Of a DNA stretch of 12,481 nt, positions 1 to 6,927 are shown in pieces; the stretch's first letter is position 1, and every line of letters starts with the position of its first letter. Source of the DNA: DATJHM01 sp035493895 (GTDB lineage Bacteria; Chloroflexota; Ktedonobacteria; Ktedonobacterales; Ktedonobacteraceae). Position numbers and translations under genes: made by a program. The stretch covers positions 1 through 12,481 of the forward strand of contig DATJHM010000312.1 of the NCBI GenBank assembly GCA_035493895.1, read 5' to 3'. A model generated the notes under the pieces. It searched no databases. It had not been told where the DNA came from and saw only the letters and a list, made by a program, of their open reading frames with translations.

Positions 1-258
1 TTTCATAGAAACCTGCTCTGGCTGGACAATAACATTCACGAAGTACGTTCTGCCTTGCAGGGAAAACGCGCGCCCTACATTAGCCATACACACTCAAGCG
101 TCTACGCCACCAGCGAGGAGCAAGTAGCCGCTCTACGCCACCGCTGCAACGAGATGGTGGATCTGATGCCAGCAGTGGTCAAAATGGGCGGCTATGTGCC
201 CACAAATCCACGCTCAATGGTCGAAAAGCGTCTGGAGCTTTTGGTGGAAGAGCTGTAA
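1..258 (+). CDS. 3' end of a gene of unknown function (N-terminus outside window)
   Basis: The frame is open from the first base to a TAA at 256-258, giving the last 85 residues of a protein that starts outside the window. The fragment is soluble and mostly helical in character, with no membrane segment and no cysteine pair. It contains an SHTHSS stretch near residue 33 and a charged C-terminal helix ending in ELLVEEL. I do not recognise the family. The 60 bp after the stop have no clear terminator hairpin, and the next feature lies on the opposite strand and ends at 319, so transcription converges here. That it is coding rests on the uninterrupted frame and its ordinary, charged, non-repetitive composition. 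Confidence 0.55.
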   Translation, partial: FHRNLLWLDNNIHEVRSALQGKRAPYISHTHSSVYATSEEQVAALRHRCNEMVDLMPAVVKMGGYVPTNPRSMVEKRLELLVEEL

Positions 259-318
259 ATCACAGGTAAAAGGAGATTCTCTCTTGCTCATTTAATATCA
301 TTAAACTACAGAAGAAAT

Positions 319-546
319 CTAACGACCAACTTGCGTGAGCAGCGCCAGATCCTCGTCCGACAATTGCACATCGACAGACGCCATCAGTTCAACGACATGC
401 TCCGGTGTGGTTCCACTGGCAATAGGCGCGGTAATACCCGGTTGAGCCAGCAACCACGCCAGGGATACCGCGGTCTGCGAAATATTCTGCCTGGCTGCTA
501 CAGTATCAACGGCGCTATTTGAACGTCCAAGTTTACGAGTAGCCAT
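319..546 (-). pseudogene. Aldo/keto reductase remnant with an in-frame internal deletion
   Basis: This 75-codon frame joins two ends of an aldo/keto reductase. Residues 1-10 (MATRKLGRSN) match the usual first strand of the family, whose members often begin with a KLGRS motif. From about residue 12 it continues as the family's C-terminal region: the VDTVAARQNIS helix, SLAWLLAQPGITAPI, a SGTTPEHVVE segment and the final LSDEDLALL helix. The roughly 240 residues of TIM barrel between them, including the catalytic Asp-Tyr-Lys-His residues, are missing. An AGAGGAAA ribosome binding site still precedes the ATG, so a short peptide may be made, but it cannot fold as an AKR barrel. Residue-level homology is from memory of the family. 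The call of a deletion product is an inference, but both junction halves are distinctive. Confidence 0.75.
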
Positions 547-715
547 AGCTTTCCTCTATACTCTACTATTTCTGCATAACGCGTGACAGCCTCGTGTGGC
601 CGCCTGTCTCTGTAGCATACGCCGAAAAGAGCGGCTCCCGCAACCTGGACGTGAGGATATATACGTTGCTCAAATAGCCCGCGAGCAATCAAACGCGATA
701 AGTTGTGCCGACCAC

Positions 716-1513
716 TCATAGCTCGATCGAAACAGGCTGACCAAACGGCAGAAAGTGCAATCGCTTCTCCAATCCCGCTGCTATAAACGCTTGCTCGATC
801 TCGTCACGCCCCTCGCTGAAGTGCGACCAACCCTCGTAATGGATGGGGATGATGGTGGCCTCGCCAGCCAGCTTCGCAAACTGCGCTCCCTCTACTCCGG
901 TGAATGTGAGGTGGCTCGGGCCGAACCTCTGCGCGCGGGCAGCACCGCAGTGGAGCAACGCCACACCGATCTGATAACGCCGAACGATTTCTTCCAGATC
1001 TTTGAAGAAGACCGTATCACCCGAAATATAGAGTGTGCCTCTACGTTGCCCTTTCCACTCCAGCATCCATCCAGCCACGTCGCCCGTGGCTTCTTTTATC
1101 TCTTCCGAACCATGACGCGCAGGCATAGCTGTCACACGAACCTCCTGACCGTCCACACCGCTCAGTGTAATCGTCTCCCAGGCAGGCACCCCACGAACGT
1201 TGCCACCCAGACGCTGTGCTCCCACTGGCGTTGTCAGTACCTCTTTCGCCTGCGCGAGAGAAGCACGACCCGCAGGATCAAGATTATCGCCATGCTGGTC
1301 ATGGCTCAACAGGATTGCATCCACCACTCCAACTGTGGAGGCCGGAAGCGCCGGGGAGGCGGTTTTCTTTATTGTTTGTGGGCCAGCACTGTATTGGTAT
1401 CCTGCTAACTCAAATGTTGGATCAGTCAGGATGCGCAACTGGCCAATCTCGATGAGGATAGTCGGGCCACCAATGTGGGTGAGATGTATCTGCTCAAAAG
1501 GTATCTGCTTCAT
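716..1513 (-). CDS. MBL-fold metallo-hydrolase (UlaG-like)
   Basis: This is a 265-residue cytoplasmic protein of the metallo-beta-lactamase-fold hydrolases that resemble UlaG (lactonase and phosphodiesterase relatives). Visible motifs are THIGGPTILIEI at the N-terminus (typical first strands), LTDPTF at 29-34, LLSHDQHGDNLD at 68-79 as the metal motif, H134 in PARHG, D166 in ISGDT, H188, and H225 in IPIHYEGW. The metal motif is H71-D-Q73-H74-G-D76-N77 rather than the canonical HxHxDH, a variant I associate with a subgroup of the family. The length is normal, and AGAGGAAG lies 5 bases before the ATG. It is the only intact gene between two pseudogenes on this strand. Its TGA overlaps the ATG of a doubtful 73-codon frame (719-498). 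The substrate cannot be told from sequence. Confidence 0.85.
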   Translation of the reverse strand: MKQIPFEQIHLTHIGGPTILIEIGQLRILTDPTFELAGYQYSAGPQTIKKTASPALPASTVGVVDAILLSHDQHGDNLDPAGRASLAQAKEVLTTPVGAQRLGGNVRGVPAWETITLSGVDGQEVRVTAMPARHGSEEIKEATGDVAGWMLEWKGQRRGTLYISGDTVFFKDLEEIVRRYQIGVALLHCGAARAQRFGPSHLTFTGVEGAQFAKLAGEATIIPIHYEGWSHFSEGRDEIEQAFIAAGLEKRLHFLPFGQPVSIEL

Positions 1514-1520
1514 ATTCTTC

Positions 1521-1538
1521 CTCTTTCTCTTTCTCTTT
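1521..1538. repeat. Hexanucleotide tandem repeat (CTCTTT)x3 upstream of the MBL gene
   Basis: Three perfect CTCTTT units form an AAAGAG purine run on the coding strand. They end at the ribosome binding site of the MBL-fold gene. Gain or loss of units would change the leader but not the spacing between ribosome binding site and start codon. Confidence 0.6.
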
Positions 1539-1553
1539 CAAATAACACAGAAG

Positions 1554-1816
1554 CTATCTCCACTGTTCCCTCGGAAGCAGAAGATATTGCACTTCCCCAT
1601 TGCCAAAAGACCAATCTTCACGAGTATTTTCCACCAGGTGAATGAACACGTCCTGAGGACGTATTCCAGAACTCTCTTGCAACCATTCCATCACGCGTGC
1701 GTAAAATGCGCGTTTCTGCGCTGTGGAACGCCCTGTGGACAACGTTACACCTGTATCATCACAATATCATCTGTCCGCTCGATATCCAGGTAGTTCGGAC
1801 TGTAGAACAAATGGTC
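1554..1816 (-). pseudogene. Tautomerase-family gene, frameshifted and N-terminally truncated
   Basis: The open frame 1742-1554 (62 codons, opening at a TTG) reads as the C-terminal half of a 4-oxalocrotonate-tautomerase-like protein. It has the STGRSTAQKRAFYARV helix and then DVFIHLVENTREDWSFGNGE, a signature of the longer (~125-residue) tautomerase_2-type proteins. Immediately upstream in another frame, 1816-1745 encodes the expected preceding piece, DHLFYSPNYLDIERTDDIVM. That piece runs into a TAA near 1743, so the two halves are separated by a frameshift. Further upstream a TAG and loss of similarity show that the first ~50 residues, including the catalytic Pro1, are gone. The gene cannot make an active tautomerase. 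It probably belonged with the neighbouring AKR and MBL genes. The family assignment is from recall, but the frame-split match is clear. Confidence 0.75.
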
Positions 1817-1958
1817 AGACGTGAGCTACTTGTGAGATCCATTTCTACGCCTGTGATCCCACTGTGAGGTTACAATGCTAAAATCCACTCTAAGAACACA
1901 AACTCATCTCAAACATCGATACAATGTGCGAGAGAACAAACGAGAGAAGGCAAATGCT

Positions 1959-2975
1959 ATGCAACCACCATTATGTATCCTCATCCCCGATGTGAACGAA
2001 GAAGAGGGCAACTACCTGAGTAAAGCCCTATCCGAACAAGGCCAGGTCATTATACAATCTGGAGGGTTATACACGAGCGATGCTCATCTATTGGAAAAAG
2101 TTGCGATCCTCCTGCCGTTTATCCACAATCATATCGGATCAGCAGAGATGGACACGATGCCACACCTTAAACTCATTGCGACACGCTCGTCGGGCTACGA
2201 TCATATTGATCTGATTGCGGCAAAAATGCGCGGGATTACGGTGGCGAATGTGCCCGGCTATGGCGAGATCGCGGTGGCTGAGCATAGCTTTGCGCTGATG
2301 CTGGCGCTCACTCGCAAAATCTATGAGGCGGTCGGACGCGTGAAACGGGGAGACTATAACCTGGAAGGGTTGCGCGGCTTCGACTTGTATGGGAAAACGC
2401 TCGGTGTCGTTGGAGCCGGAGCCATAGGGTTGCATGTGATTCGTATTGCGCGCGGCTTTGGCATGCACGTCTTAGCCTACGATGTGACCCAAAACCGCCT
2501 GCTCTCCGAAGTGCTGGGGTTCCGCTATGCGAGCCTGGACGAAGTGCTGAAACAAGCTGATATCGTCTCCTTGCATGCGCCCGCACTGGCCTCAACGTAC
2601 CATATGATCAATCGAGAACGCCTCGCGCATATGAAACAGGGTGCCCTGCTCATCAATACTGCCCGGGGAGCGCTGATTGATACGGTGGCACTGCTGTGGG
2701 CCTTGAAAGAAGGGGCCCTGGGTGGCGCGGGTCTGGATACACTGGAAGGTGAAGAACTCTGGCAGGGTGAGAAAGAGGAGCACGAGCTCGTATTGAACGC
2801 TGAACAGCGGCAACTGCTGGAGATAAACCACGCCTTACGCGCACACGAGAATGTCCTGGTCACTGCCCATACTGCGTTCAATACGCGCGAAGCTGCAATG
2901 CGTATCCTGGACATCACTATTGAGAATGTGCAAGATTTCCTCCATGGCGAGCTGAAGAATCAGGTTCGTTCCTAA
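1959..2975 (+). CDS. D-isomer-specific 2-hydroxyacid dehydrogenase (D-lactate dehydrogenase-like)
   Basis: This 338-residue enzyme is expected to reduce a 2-keto acid such as pyruvate to the D-2-hydroxyacid with NADH, in the cytoplasm. The NAD motif VVGAGAIG (150-157) is followed by an acidic residue, D175, at the end of the next strand, favouring NAD over NADP. The catalytic triad is visible: R236 in NTARG, E265 in the GLDTLEGE segment and H304 in TAHTAF. The HTAF context and the longer GEELWQGE insertion after the glutamate resemble fermentative D-LDH more than SerA or glyoxylate reductase. The frame is open from 1875, but ATG 1959 has GAGAAGG about 8 bases upstream and fits the family's N-terminal start (CILIPD), so 28 extra residues are rejected. 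It is divergent from the tautomerase remnant and seems monocistronic. The exact substrate is uncertain. Confidence 0.9.
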   Translation: MQPPLCILIPDVNEEEGNYLSKALSEQGQVIIQSGGLYTSDAHLLEKVAILLPFIHNHIGSAEMDTMPHLKLIATRSSGYDHIDLIAAKMRGITVANVPGYGEIAVAEHSFALMLALTRKIYEAVGRVKRGDYNLEGLRGFDLYGKTLGVVGAGAIGLHVIRIARGFGMHVLAYDVTQNRLLSEVLGFRYASLDEVLKQADIVSLHAPALASTYHMINRERLAHMKQGALLINTARGALIDTVALLWALKEGALGGAGLDTLEGEELWQGEKEEHELVLNAEQRQLLEINHALRAHENVLVTAHTAFNTREAAMRILDITIENVQDFLHGELKNQVRS

Positions 2976-3029
2976 AAATCAACACATGTCTAGCAACTAT
3001 ATTCTCTCTGTGCTCTACAAACCCGGTTG

Positions 3030-3194
3030 ATCTTGCTAACGACCCGGGCTATGCTCGATGCTGCGCTCTCTTCCGGCTACGATACCCGCATCGGTCTTGA
3101 AGATGCCCTCACGCTACCCCATGGAAGCCGGACGCTGGGAAATGCTGAGCTTGTTTTCACGACTATAGGAATATCACACACACAAGAGAAATGA
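3030..3194 (+). pseudogene. C-terminal remnant of a DUF849 / beta-keto acid cleavage enzyme (BKACE)
   Basis: About 55 codons ending at TGA 3192-3194 read AMLDAALSSGYDTRIGLED followed by a loop and GNAELV. This strongly resembles the last strand and helix of DUF849 proteins (3-keto-5-aminohexanoate cleavage enzyme-like), where a GLED motif and a NAELV-type helix are conserved. The family is normally about 270-310 residues, and all of the upstream TIM barrel is absent. The frame continues leftward only to a TAG at 2991 without recognisable sequence. There is no ribosome binding site, so this is a dead 3' fragment. The left edge given is approximate. Similarity is judged from memory, and a profile search would settle it. 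Confidence 0.6.
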
Positions 3195-3357
3195 CGACGC
3201 ATCGAGAGAATCAACAACCAGATGCAGATTAACCAGTTCTCTCAGCTTGTATCTCACCCCCGACACTGCTATACTCACCCATGTTGGGATGTTGGGTACG
3301 AAACATCTCATAGAAAAATGCGACTGTGACGGCATCGATTCCGCTCCAAGAACCATT

Positions 3358-3387
3358 ACAGGTAGGGACAGCCGATTTATGCCTGTC
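3358..3387 (-). repeat. GTAGGGA-flanked hairpin repeat, copy C
   Basis: On the minus strand this reads a GACAG...CTGTC hairpin containing GGCATAAA, followed by CCCTACCTGT. It shares the GGCAT.AA core and the CCCTACCTGT flank with copy A at 12324-12350, but its stem sequence differs. Confidence 0.5.
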
Positions 3388-3527
3388 TATTGGCGTCAGG
3401 CTAAAGAGAATAACCCATCGCCTCGCGCATATGCGATTTCCTTGGCGTCATCCTGGCGCTGAGAAGGTGGAGAATTGGTTGGAGGGGGGTGAAATTTCAG
3501 AGCTTGCAGACAAGAAAGGGGAATGAT

Positions 3528-4199
3528 ATGCGGATACCAGCAAAGAAAGCCTCCAATCAATCGTTCATCACTCAGCTTTTGCTTGCCTGTGGAGTGGTTG
3601 CCCCACTGCTCTTTCTAGCAGTCCTGCTCATCGAAGGAGCCATACGATCTGGCTACAGCGCATGGGTGTACTCGGTCAGCTTACTCGCTCTGACCGATCG
3701 GGGCTGGGTACAAACAAGCAACTTCCTCCTCTATGGCTGTCTCATCCTCTGGTTCGCGCTCGGAGTCCGGCGCGCCCTGCCATCTGGCAAAGGTTCCACC
3801 TGGGGGCCGCTTCTGCTTGGCATCTACGGACTTGGCCTCATCATTGCGGGTCTCTTTGTGACCGATCCTCTTCCTGGCTACCCACCAGGCACGCCCGACG
3901 ATCTGCCAATGACGCTCTTCGGGCTTGTTCATATGCTCGGGGCATTTCTTGGGGTCGGCGCTCTTACCGCTGCTCTGTTTGTATTTGCCGGGCGTTTCCA
4001 GGCGAATGCCTCCTGGCGTGGCTGGGCTCTCCCCACGCGTGCGGCAGGCATCCTGTTTCCCGGCCTCTTCCTCTTGACGATGGCCGCAGAATTGGGCGTC
4101 CCTGCCGGTTTCGTTCAGCGCCTCGCGGTCATCGTCGGTTGGAGCTGGATTACCTGCTTCGCGTTCAAGCTCGTGAGGATGCATCCCAATGAACGCTGA
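3528..4199 (+). CDS. DUF998-family integral membrane protein
   Basis: This 223-residue protein has six predicted membrane segments, at roughly 14-36, 62-83, 93-113, 131-155, 170-188 and 195-216. It has the features I associate with DUF998: a first helix followed by an S.LA.GD/RGWVQT-like loop (GWVQTSNF at 59-66), GLFVTDP with a proline-rich PGYPPG loop at 109-121, and a conserved histidine in FGLVHMLGA at 131-139. The function of the family is unknown. An upstream in-frame GTG at 3489 sits directly on its purine stretch. ATG 3528 has AAAGGGG 5-6 bases upstream and gives a short basic N-terminus (MRIPAKK) before the first helix, so it is preferred. A hairpin terminator lies 33 bp after the stop, so it is likely a single-gene unit. 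Confidence 0.8.
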   Translation: MRIPAKKASNQSFITQLLLACGVVAPLLFLAVLLIEGAIRSGYSAWVYSVSLLALTDRGWVQTSNFLLYGCLILWFALGVRRALPSGKGSTWGPLLLGIYGLGLIIAGLFVTDPLPGYPPGTPDDLPMTLFGLVHMLGAFLGVGALTAALFVFAGRFQANASWRGWALPTRAAGILFPGLFLLTMAAELGVPAGFVQRLAVIVGWSWITCFAFKLVRMHPNER

Positions 4200-4231
4200 C
4201 CAATGAACTGGATGAGGTGTGTTTCGTGTTT

Positions 4232-4271
4232 GAGGAAGTTGGATCACATCCGGCTTCCTCGGCGGCTTTTT
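4232..4271 (+). terminator. Hairpin terminator after the DUF998 gene
   Basis: GAGGAAG at 4232-4238 pairs with CTTCCTC at 4254-4260. The stem extends inward to about 13 pairs, two of them G-U, leaving a CAC loop. Five Ts follow at 4267-4271 after a 6-base gap, which is slightly further than ideal. Confidence 0.55.
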
Positions 4272-4303
4272 CCGCGCTGCGTAGTCAGAATGTGCGCATC
4301 AAT

Positions 4304-4325
4304 TCTACAATCAATGCATTGTAGA
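4304..4325. promoter_or_regulatory. Perfect palindrome, candidate operator upstream of the SorC gene
   Basis: TCTACAAT and ATTGTAGA flank a 6-base centre. The palindromic decamer CAATGCATTG overlaps the centre. It lies about 200 bp upstream of the SorC-family regulator start, so binding by that regulator is possible but unproven. Confidence 0.4.
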
Positions 4326-4377
4326 GCTATCTCCTCCACTACCGGTTCTACGCTTTTCTAGAATATACCAATCTATT

Positions 4378-4437
4378 GCTCTTTTCTCCCACTTCTTGTA
4401 TCCTACAGATTATAAGAAGCATTACCTTGAAAAGAGC
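4378..4437. promoter_or_regulatory. Nested inverted repeat in the leader of the SorC regulator
   Basis: The outer arms GCTCTTTTC (4378-4386) and GAAAAGAGC (4429-4437) are perfect. The inner arms CTTCTTGTA (4392-4400) and TATAAGAAG (4411-4419) pair with one G-U. The element ends 82 bp before the regulator's start codon and could be an operator or an mRNA hairpin. It is the main structure in the 320-bp gap 4200-4519, along with the terminator and the palindrome at 4304-4325. Confidence 0.45.
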
Positions 4438-4519
4438 CTGTACAAATTGAACGGGAGCCATCTACCCCTTCACTATATGTAAGCGAGGCTCTATCTCTAT
4501 ATAAGGAGAGGGATGTTAC

Positions 4520-5554
4520 GTGCCAGAAAGCACACAAAATAACGAAGCGAGACTTCTTACTGATGAGCGCTTCTTACGCAAAATTGCCTACCTCTACTAC
4601 GAGGATGGCCACTCTCAGGAGACGATTGCCGAGATGGAGTTTTGCTCTCGCCAGACGGTAAGCAAAGCTTTACAAAAAGCTAAAGATCGCGGCATTGTTC
4701 GTATTTCGATCGTCCCTGACTTACGCACAGGCTATTTGCGCAATCTTTCGCGCGATGTACGCGTGCAACTCGGCCTCGAAGATCTTATTCTGGTGGCCGG
4801 ACGCAATATGAATACGGTTGCCGCTCACGGTATTCTGGACGATGTGGTCGCGGAGATTGCCAGCGCCGCCGCCGATTATCTGGATCAGATGCTGACGACT
4901 TCAGATATCCTGGCGATTTCCGGCGGACGCACGTTTATGCGCACCATTCTGCGCCATCTCAAACCAACCAAAGTGCTCCCACATATGCAGGTCGTCGCGA
5001 CCATCGGTTTCGTGGAATCGCGCACAAGCTTTGGGGACGCGAATCTCATTGCCTACGATCTCGCCAGGGCATATGGCGCGAACCATCTCTGGTTTCCCTG
5101 TCCCGCCTTTCTTCCCGATCGAAAACTCTTGCGCGATATTCGCCGCCTGCCCATTATCAGAGAGGCGTACGAGATGATGACGCGCGCCAACGTCATTGTG
5201 CTGGGACTCTGGACCCCTCATACTAATATCGAAATGATTCGCCGCGGCATCCTCTCACAAACGCAACTCGACGCCATCGAAGTATATCAACCAGTCGTCG
5301 ATATTAACCACTGGGTCTTTGATGCAGCCGGAAGATGTATCAATGAGATTGCGGATTCGTTCCCGTATACGCTTTCGGGTCTGGAAATTCCCCAGTTGAA
5401 AGAGAAGATTCAGCAGAGCAATACCAAGGTGATCCTCGTCGCTGGCGGAAGTCCCTCCTATATTCCAGCGATTCGCGCGGCCCTCAAAGCAGGCATCGCC
5501 AACATTCTTGTTACCGATCATACCACGGCCCAGTTTCTTCTGGATGAGGACTAA
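4520..5554 (+). CDS. SorC/DeoR-family sugar-binding transcriptional regulator
   Basis: This 344-residue regulator has an N-terminal helix-turn-helix (about 17-60: a KIAYLYYEDGHSQETIAEME helix pair, then the recognition helix SRQTVSKALQKAKDRGIV). A SorC-type effector domain fills about 75-342, related to sugar-phosphate isomerase folds. Domain signatures include LAISGGRTF (131-139), VVATIGFVESR near 158-168, the VIVLGLW strand near 225-231, and the C-terminal VAGGSPSYIPAIRAALKAGIANILVTDHTTAQFLL. Family members bind phosphorylated sugars and control adjacent sugar operons. No sugar transport or catabolic gene is visible here, so its target is not apparent. The GTG start at 4520 has AAGGAG 11 bases upstream, a rather long spacing, but family length fits. 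The upstream palindromes suggest autoregulation, which is an inference. Confidence 0.88.
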   Translation: MPESTQNNEARLLTDERFLRKIAYLYYEDGHSQETIAEMEFCSRQTVSKALQKAKDRGIVRISIVPDLRTGYLRNLSRDVRVQLGLEDLILVAGRNMNTVAAHGILDDVVAEIASAAADYLDQMLTTSDILAISGGRTFMRTILRHLKPTKVLPHMQVVATIGFVESRTSFGDANLIAYDLARAYGANHLWFPCPAFLPDRKLLRDIRRLPIIREAYEMMTRANVIVLGLWTPHTNIEMIRRGILSQTQLDAIEVYQPVVDINHWVFDAAGRCINEIADSFPYTLSGLEIPQLKEKIQQSNTKVILVAGGSPSYIPAIRAALKAGIANILVTDHTTAQFLLDED

Positions 5555-5567
5555 GCGAAGTGAAGAT

Positions 5568-5741
5568 ATGGCAAAGGCATCGCAAACACTACGCCCCTTC
5601 CTGCAAAAATGGGGCTGCATCAGCGATGCCTACGACGATCTTTACCAGGCTTCCTTACAGGAAAAACAGCAGCCTGATTTCCATTCTACCTGGAACTTTC
5701 TGTGCGTCTGGGGAACCCGCCCCTCTTCCTTCTCTTCTTAG
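5568..5741 (+). pseudogene. Probable C-terminal remnant of a SAM-dependent methyltransferase
   Basis: The frame from ATG 5568 to TAG 5741 encodes 57 residues beginning MAKASQTLRPFL. It contains an FLQKWGCISDAYDDLYQ helix, then QQPDFHSTWNFLCVWGTRP. The pattern of an acidic helix, QQPDF, TW, and a closing hydrophobic xxWGTRP strand resembles the last ~55 residues of UbiE-type class I methyltransferases as I remember them from this bacterial group. The SAM-binding N-terminal 200 residues are absent. The fragment begins 13 bp after the SorC stop without a clear ribosome binding site, and its stop overlaps the stop of the receiver gene on the other strand. It could instead be a small uncharacterised ORF. 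The assignment is tentative. Confidence 0.4.
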
Positions 5742-6169
5742 CACGCGTTTTGCATGATCCCTTTGAGACAGTCGTTCAATTCGTACATATGGAACGGCTT
5801 TCTCAACACGCTGCGACAGGGCAATGCATCATAGCGATGATGAATACCAGCGGTGAAAAGCACCACCGGAGGGATCGGCGCGGGCACAGACCAGTAATGC
5901 GGAAGGTGCTCTAAAAATACTTTGCCATTCATAACCGGCATAAAAAAGTCCAATAAGATCACCTGAGGATACTGTCCTTCGTGCTGAGCCTGTTCTAACC
6001 ATGCCAGCGCTTCCTTGCCATTCGCCAGACAGATCGGCTGATAGCCATAGAAGGAAAGCGCATAGAAAAGCATCTCTTGCGTAGCATGGTCATCATCCAC
6101 CACCAGCACCAGCGGACGTGTGGCACGCTCATCTTTCTGAGGACGCACCTGAGAAGACAATAACTGCAT
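5738..6169 (-). CDS. Stand-alone receiver-domain (CheY-like) response regulator
   Basis: This 143-residue protein consists of one receiver domain at about 19-140 with no output domain. All key residues are present: the acidic pocket D25-D26-D27 in LVVDDDHAT, phospho-acceptor D74 in ILLDFFMPVMNG, T106 in VVLFTAG, and K124 in LRKPF. It should accept a phosphoryl group from an unlinked histidine kinase and signal by protein-protein contact. It is the third gene of a minus-strand operon, starting 20 bp after the CYTH gene stop. The ribosome binding site is weak (purines GAAAGATAG), so it may depend on translation of the upstream gene. Its stop overlaps that of the convergent methyltransferase remnant by two bases. 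No kinase is encoded nearby. Confidence 0.88.
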   Translation of the reverse strand: MQLLSSQVRPQKDERATRPLVLVVDDDHATQEMLFYALSFYGYQPICLANGKEALAWLEQAQHEGQYPQVILLDFFMPVMNGKVFLEHLPHYWSVPAPIPPVVLFTAGIHHRYDALPCRSVLRKPFHMYELNDCLKGIMQNAC

Positions 6170-6189
6170 AGTATCTATCTTTCTTCTTC

Positions 6190-6927
6190 CTATTTTCCCG
6201 ATGGAAACTCACCAGACCGTTTTGGATGTTCCACGTATTCCTCCCTGGAACTGACGTGAGGTGGAGCCTCGATCTCCAACTTCTGTAGCCCATTCTGGGG
6301 ATACGATACCAGGTGATAGATATGAGGACGATAGCGAAGCAGCCACAATTCGACGTAGCCTTGATGGATCACACTCAACGCTGAGAGCGCAAAATGCATG
6401 AGCACTTCTTGCAGACGATCGTACGCCCACGCAATCTCCTCATCTTCTTTGCAGGAGATTTCCAGCTCCAGAAAATGGCCGAGTCCCGGAATAGTATCGA
6501 TACAGATAAGTACATCTCTATATCGGTAGTGACTCCTCTGCTTTTCAATGCAGACAAATTCTGACAGTTCGTTGCACTCAAGCGCTTCCTCGACGCTTGC
6601 TGCCTTGCGCCATCCCGCGATAAAACGGGTCCCCAGCACGTTCAATTCCTCTATGGCCTGCCCTTCGGCATCCAGAGGGAAAACTCGCTCTATACATTGT
6701 GTATGTAAAGGGTCAGCACTATCGTGATATTTTATCTCCAGAGCTGCCTGATTTCTTACCCGTAAAAATACTGCCTGACGAAAGCAGGTATGCTGTTGTG
6801 TGTCATAGTAACTATCCACCTGATAGGTCTGATTGATAAACTGTACTGATGGCAAGAAATCAAATAATTCCTGAAGCTTCGCCAACAAACGTGGTGTCAG
6901 TTCTAACTTCATCTCGACTTCGATCAT
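6190..6927 (-). CDS. CYTH-domain protein (class IV adenylate cyclase / triphosphatase-like)
   Basis: This 245-residue triphosphate-tunnel metalloenzyme has the ExExK signature at the very N-terminus (E3-V-E5-M-K7). It also has SYYDT at 39-43, the tunnel arginines R56 and R58 (LRVR), K66 (LEIKYH), E80/R81, R135 and D144. The metal-binding acidic strand LELEIS (E154, E156) and the closing GYVELW at 190-195 complete the fold. Members hydrolyse or cyclise nucleoside, thiamine or inorganic triphosphates; the substrate here is unknown. A C-terminal tail of about 50 residues beyond the usual fold is unassigned. The frame extends upstream, but ATG 6927 is preferred: it has AGGAGGT 8 bases before it, puts ExExK at residue 3, and overlaps the radical SAM stop as ATGA. 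That overlap indicates translational coupling. Confidence 0.85.
   Translation of the reverse strand: MIEVEMKLELTPRLLAKLQELFDFLPSVQFINQTYQVDSYYDTQQHTCFRQAVFLRVRNQAALEIKYHDSADPLHTQCIERVFPLDAEGQAIEELNVLGTRFIAGWRKAASVEEALECNELSEFVCIEKQRSHYRYRDVLICIDTIPGLGHFLELEISCKEDEEIAWAYDRLQEVLMHFALSALSVIHQGYVELWLLRYRPHIYHLVSYPQNGLQKLEIEAPPHVSSREEYVEHPKRSGEFPSGK

Larger units (their letters stand above)
2976..3527. other. Largely non-coding gap with one gene remnant and one hairpin repeat
   Basis: This gap holds the DUF849 remnant (3030-3194) and a GTAGGGA-type hairpin (3358-3387). It also has an inverted pair, GAGAGAA at 3204-3210 and TTCTCTC at 3237-3243. A 66-codon frame ending at 3526, just before the DUF998 start codon, is unrecognised and probably not a gene. 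No terminator with a T-run was found after the dehydrogenase stop. Confidence 0.5.

Noticed and set aside
498..719. 73-codon minus-strand frame whose ATG overlaps the MBL-gene stop as ATGA
   Set aside because: It overlaps the AKR remnant in another frame, resembles no family I know and has no ribosome binding site of its own. The overlap could be chance, though coupling cannot be excluded.
755..1408. Long plus-strand frame (217 codons) opposite the MBL-fold gene
   Set aside because: It is the antisense shadow of a clear MBL-fold protein; its composition is rich in Arg, Cys and Ser without motifs.
3326..3526. 66-codon plus-strand frame ending one base before the DUF998 ATG
   Set aside because: The first part crosses the hairpin repeat at 3358-3387 and no family is recognisable. 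The closeness to the next start is suggestive only.
3681..4247. 188-codon minus-strand frame opposite the DUF998 gene
   Set aside because: It is the complement of a six-helix membrane protein, giving a highly charged sequence with no domain.
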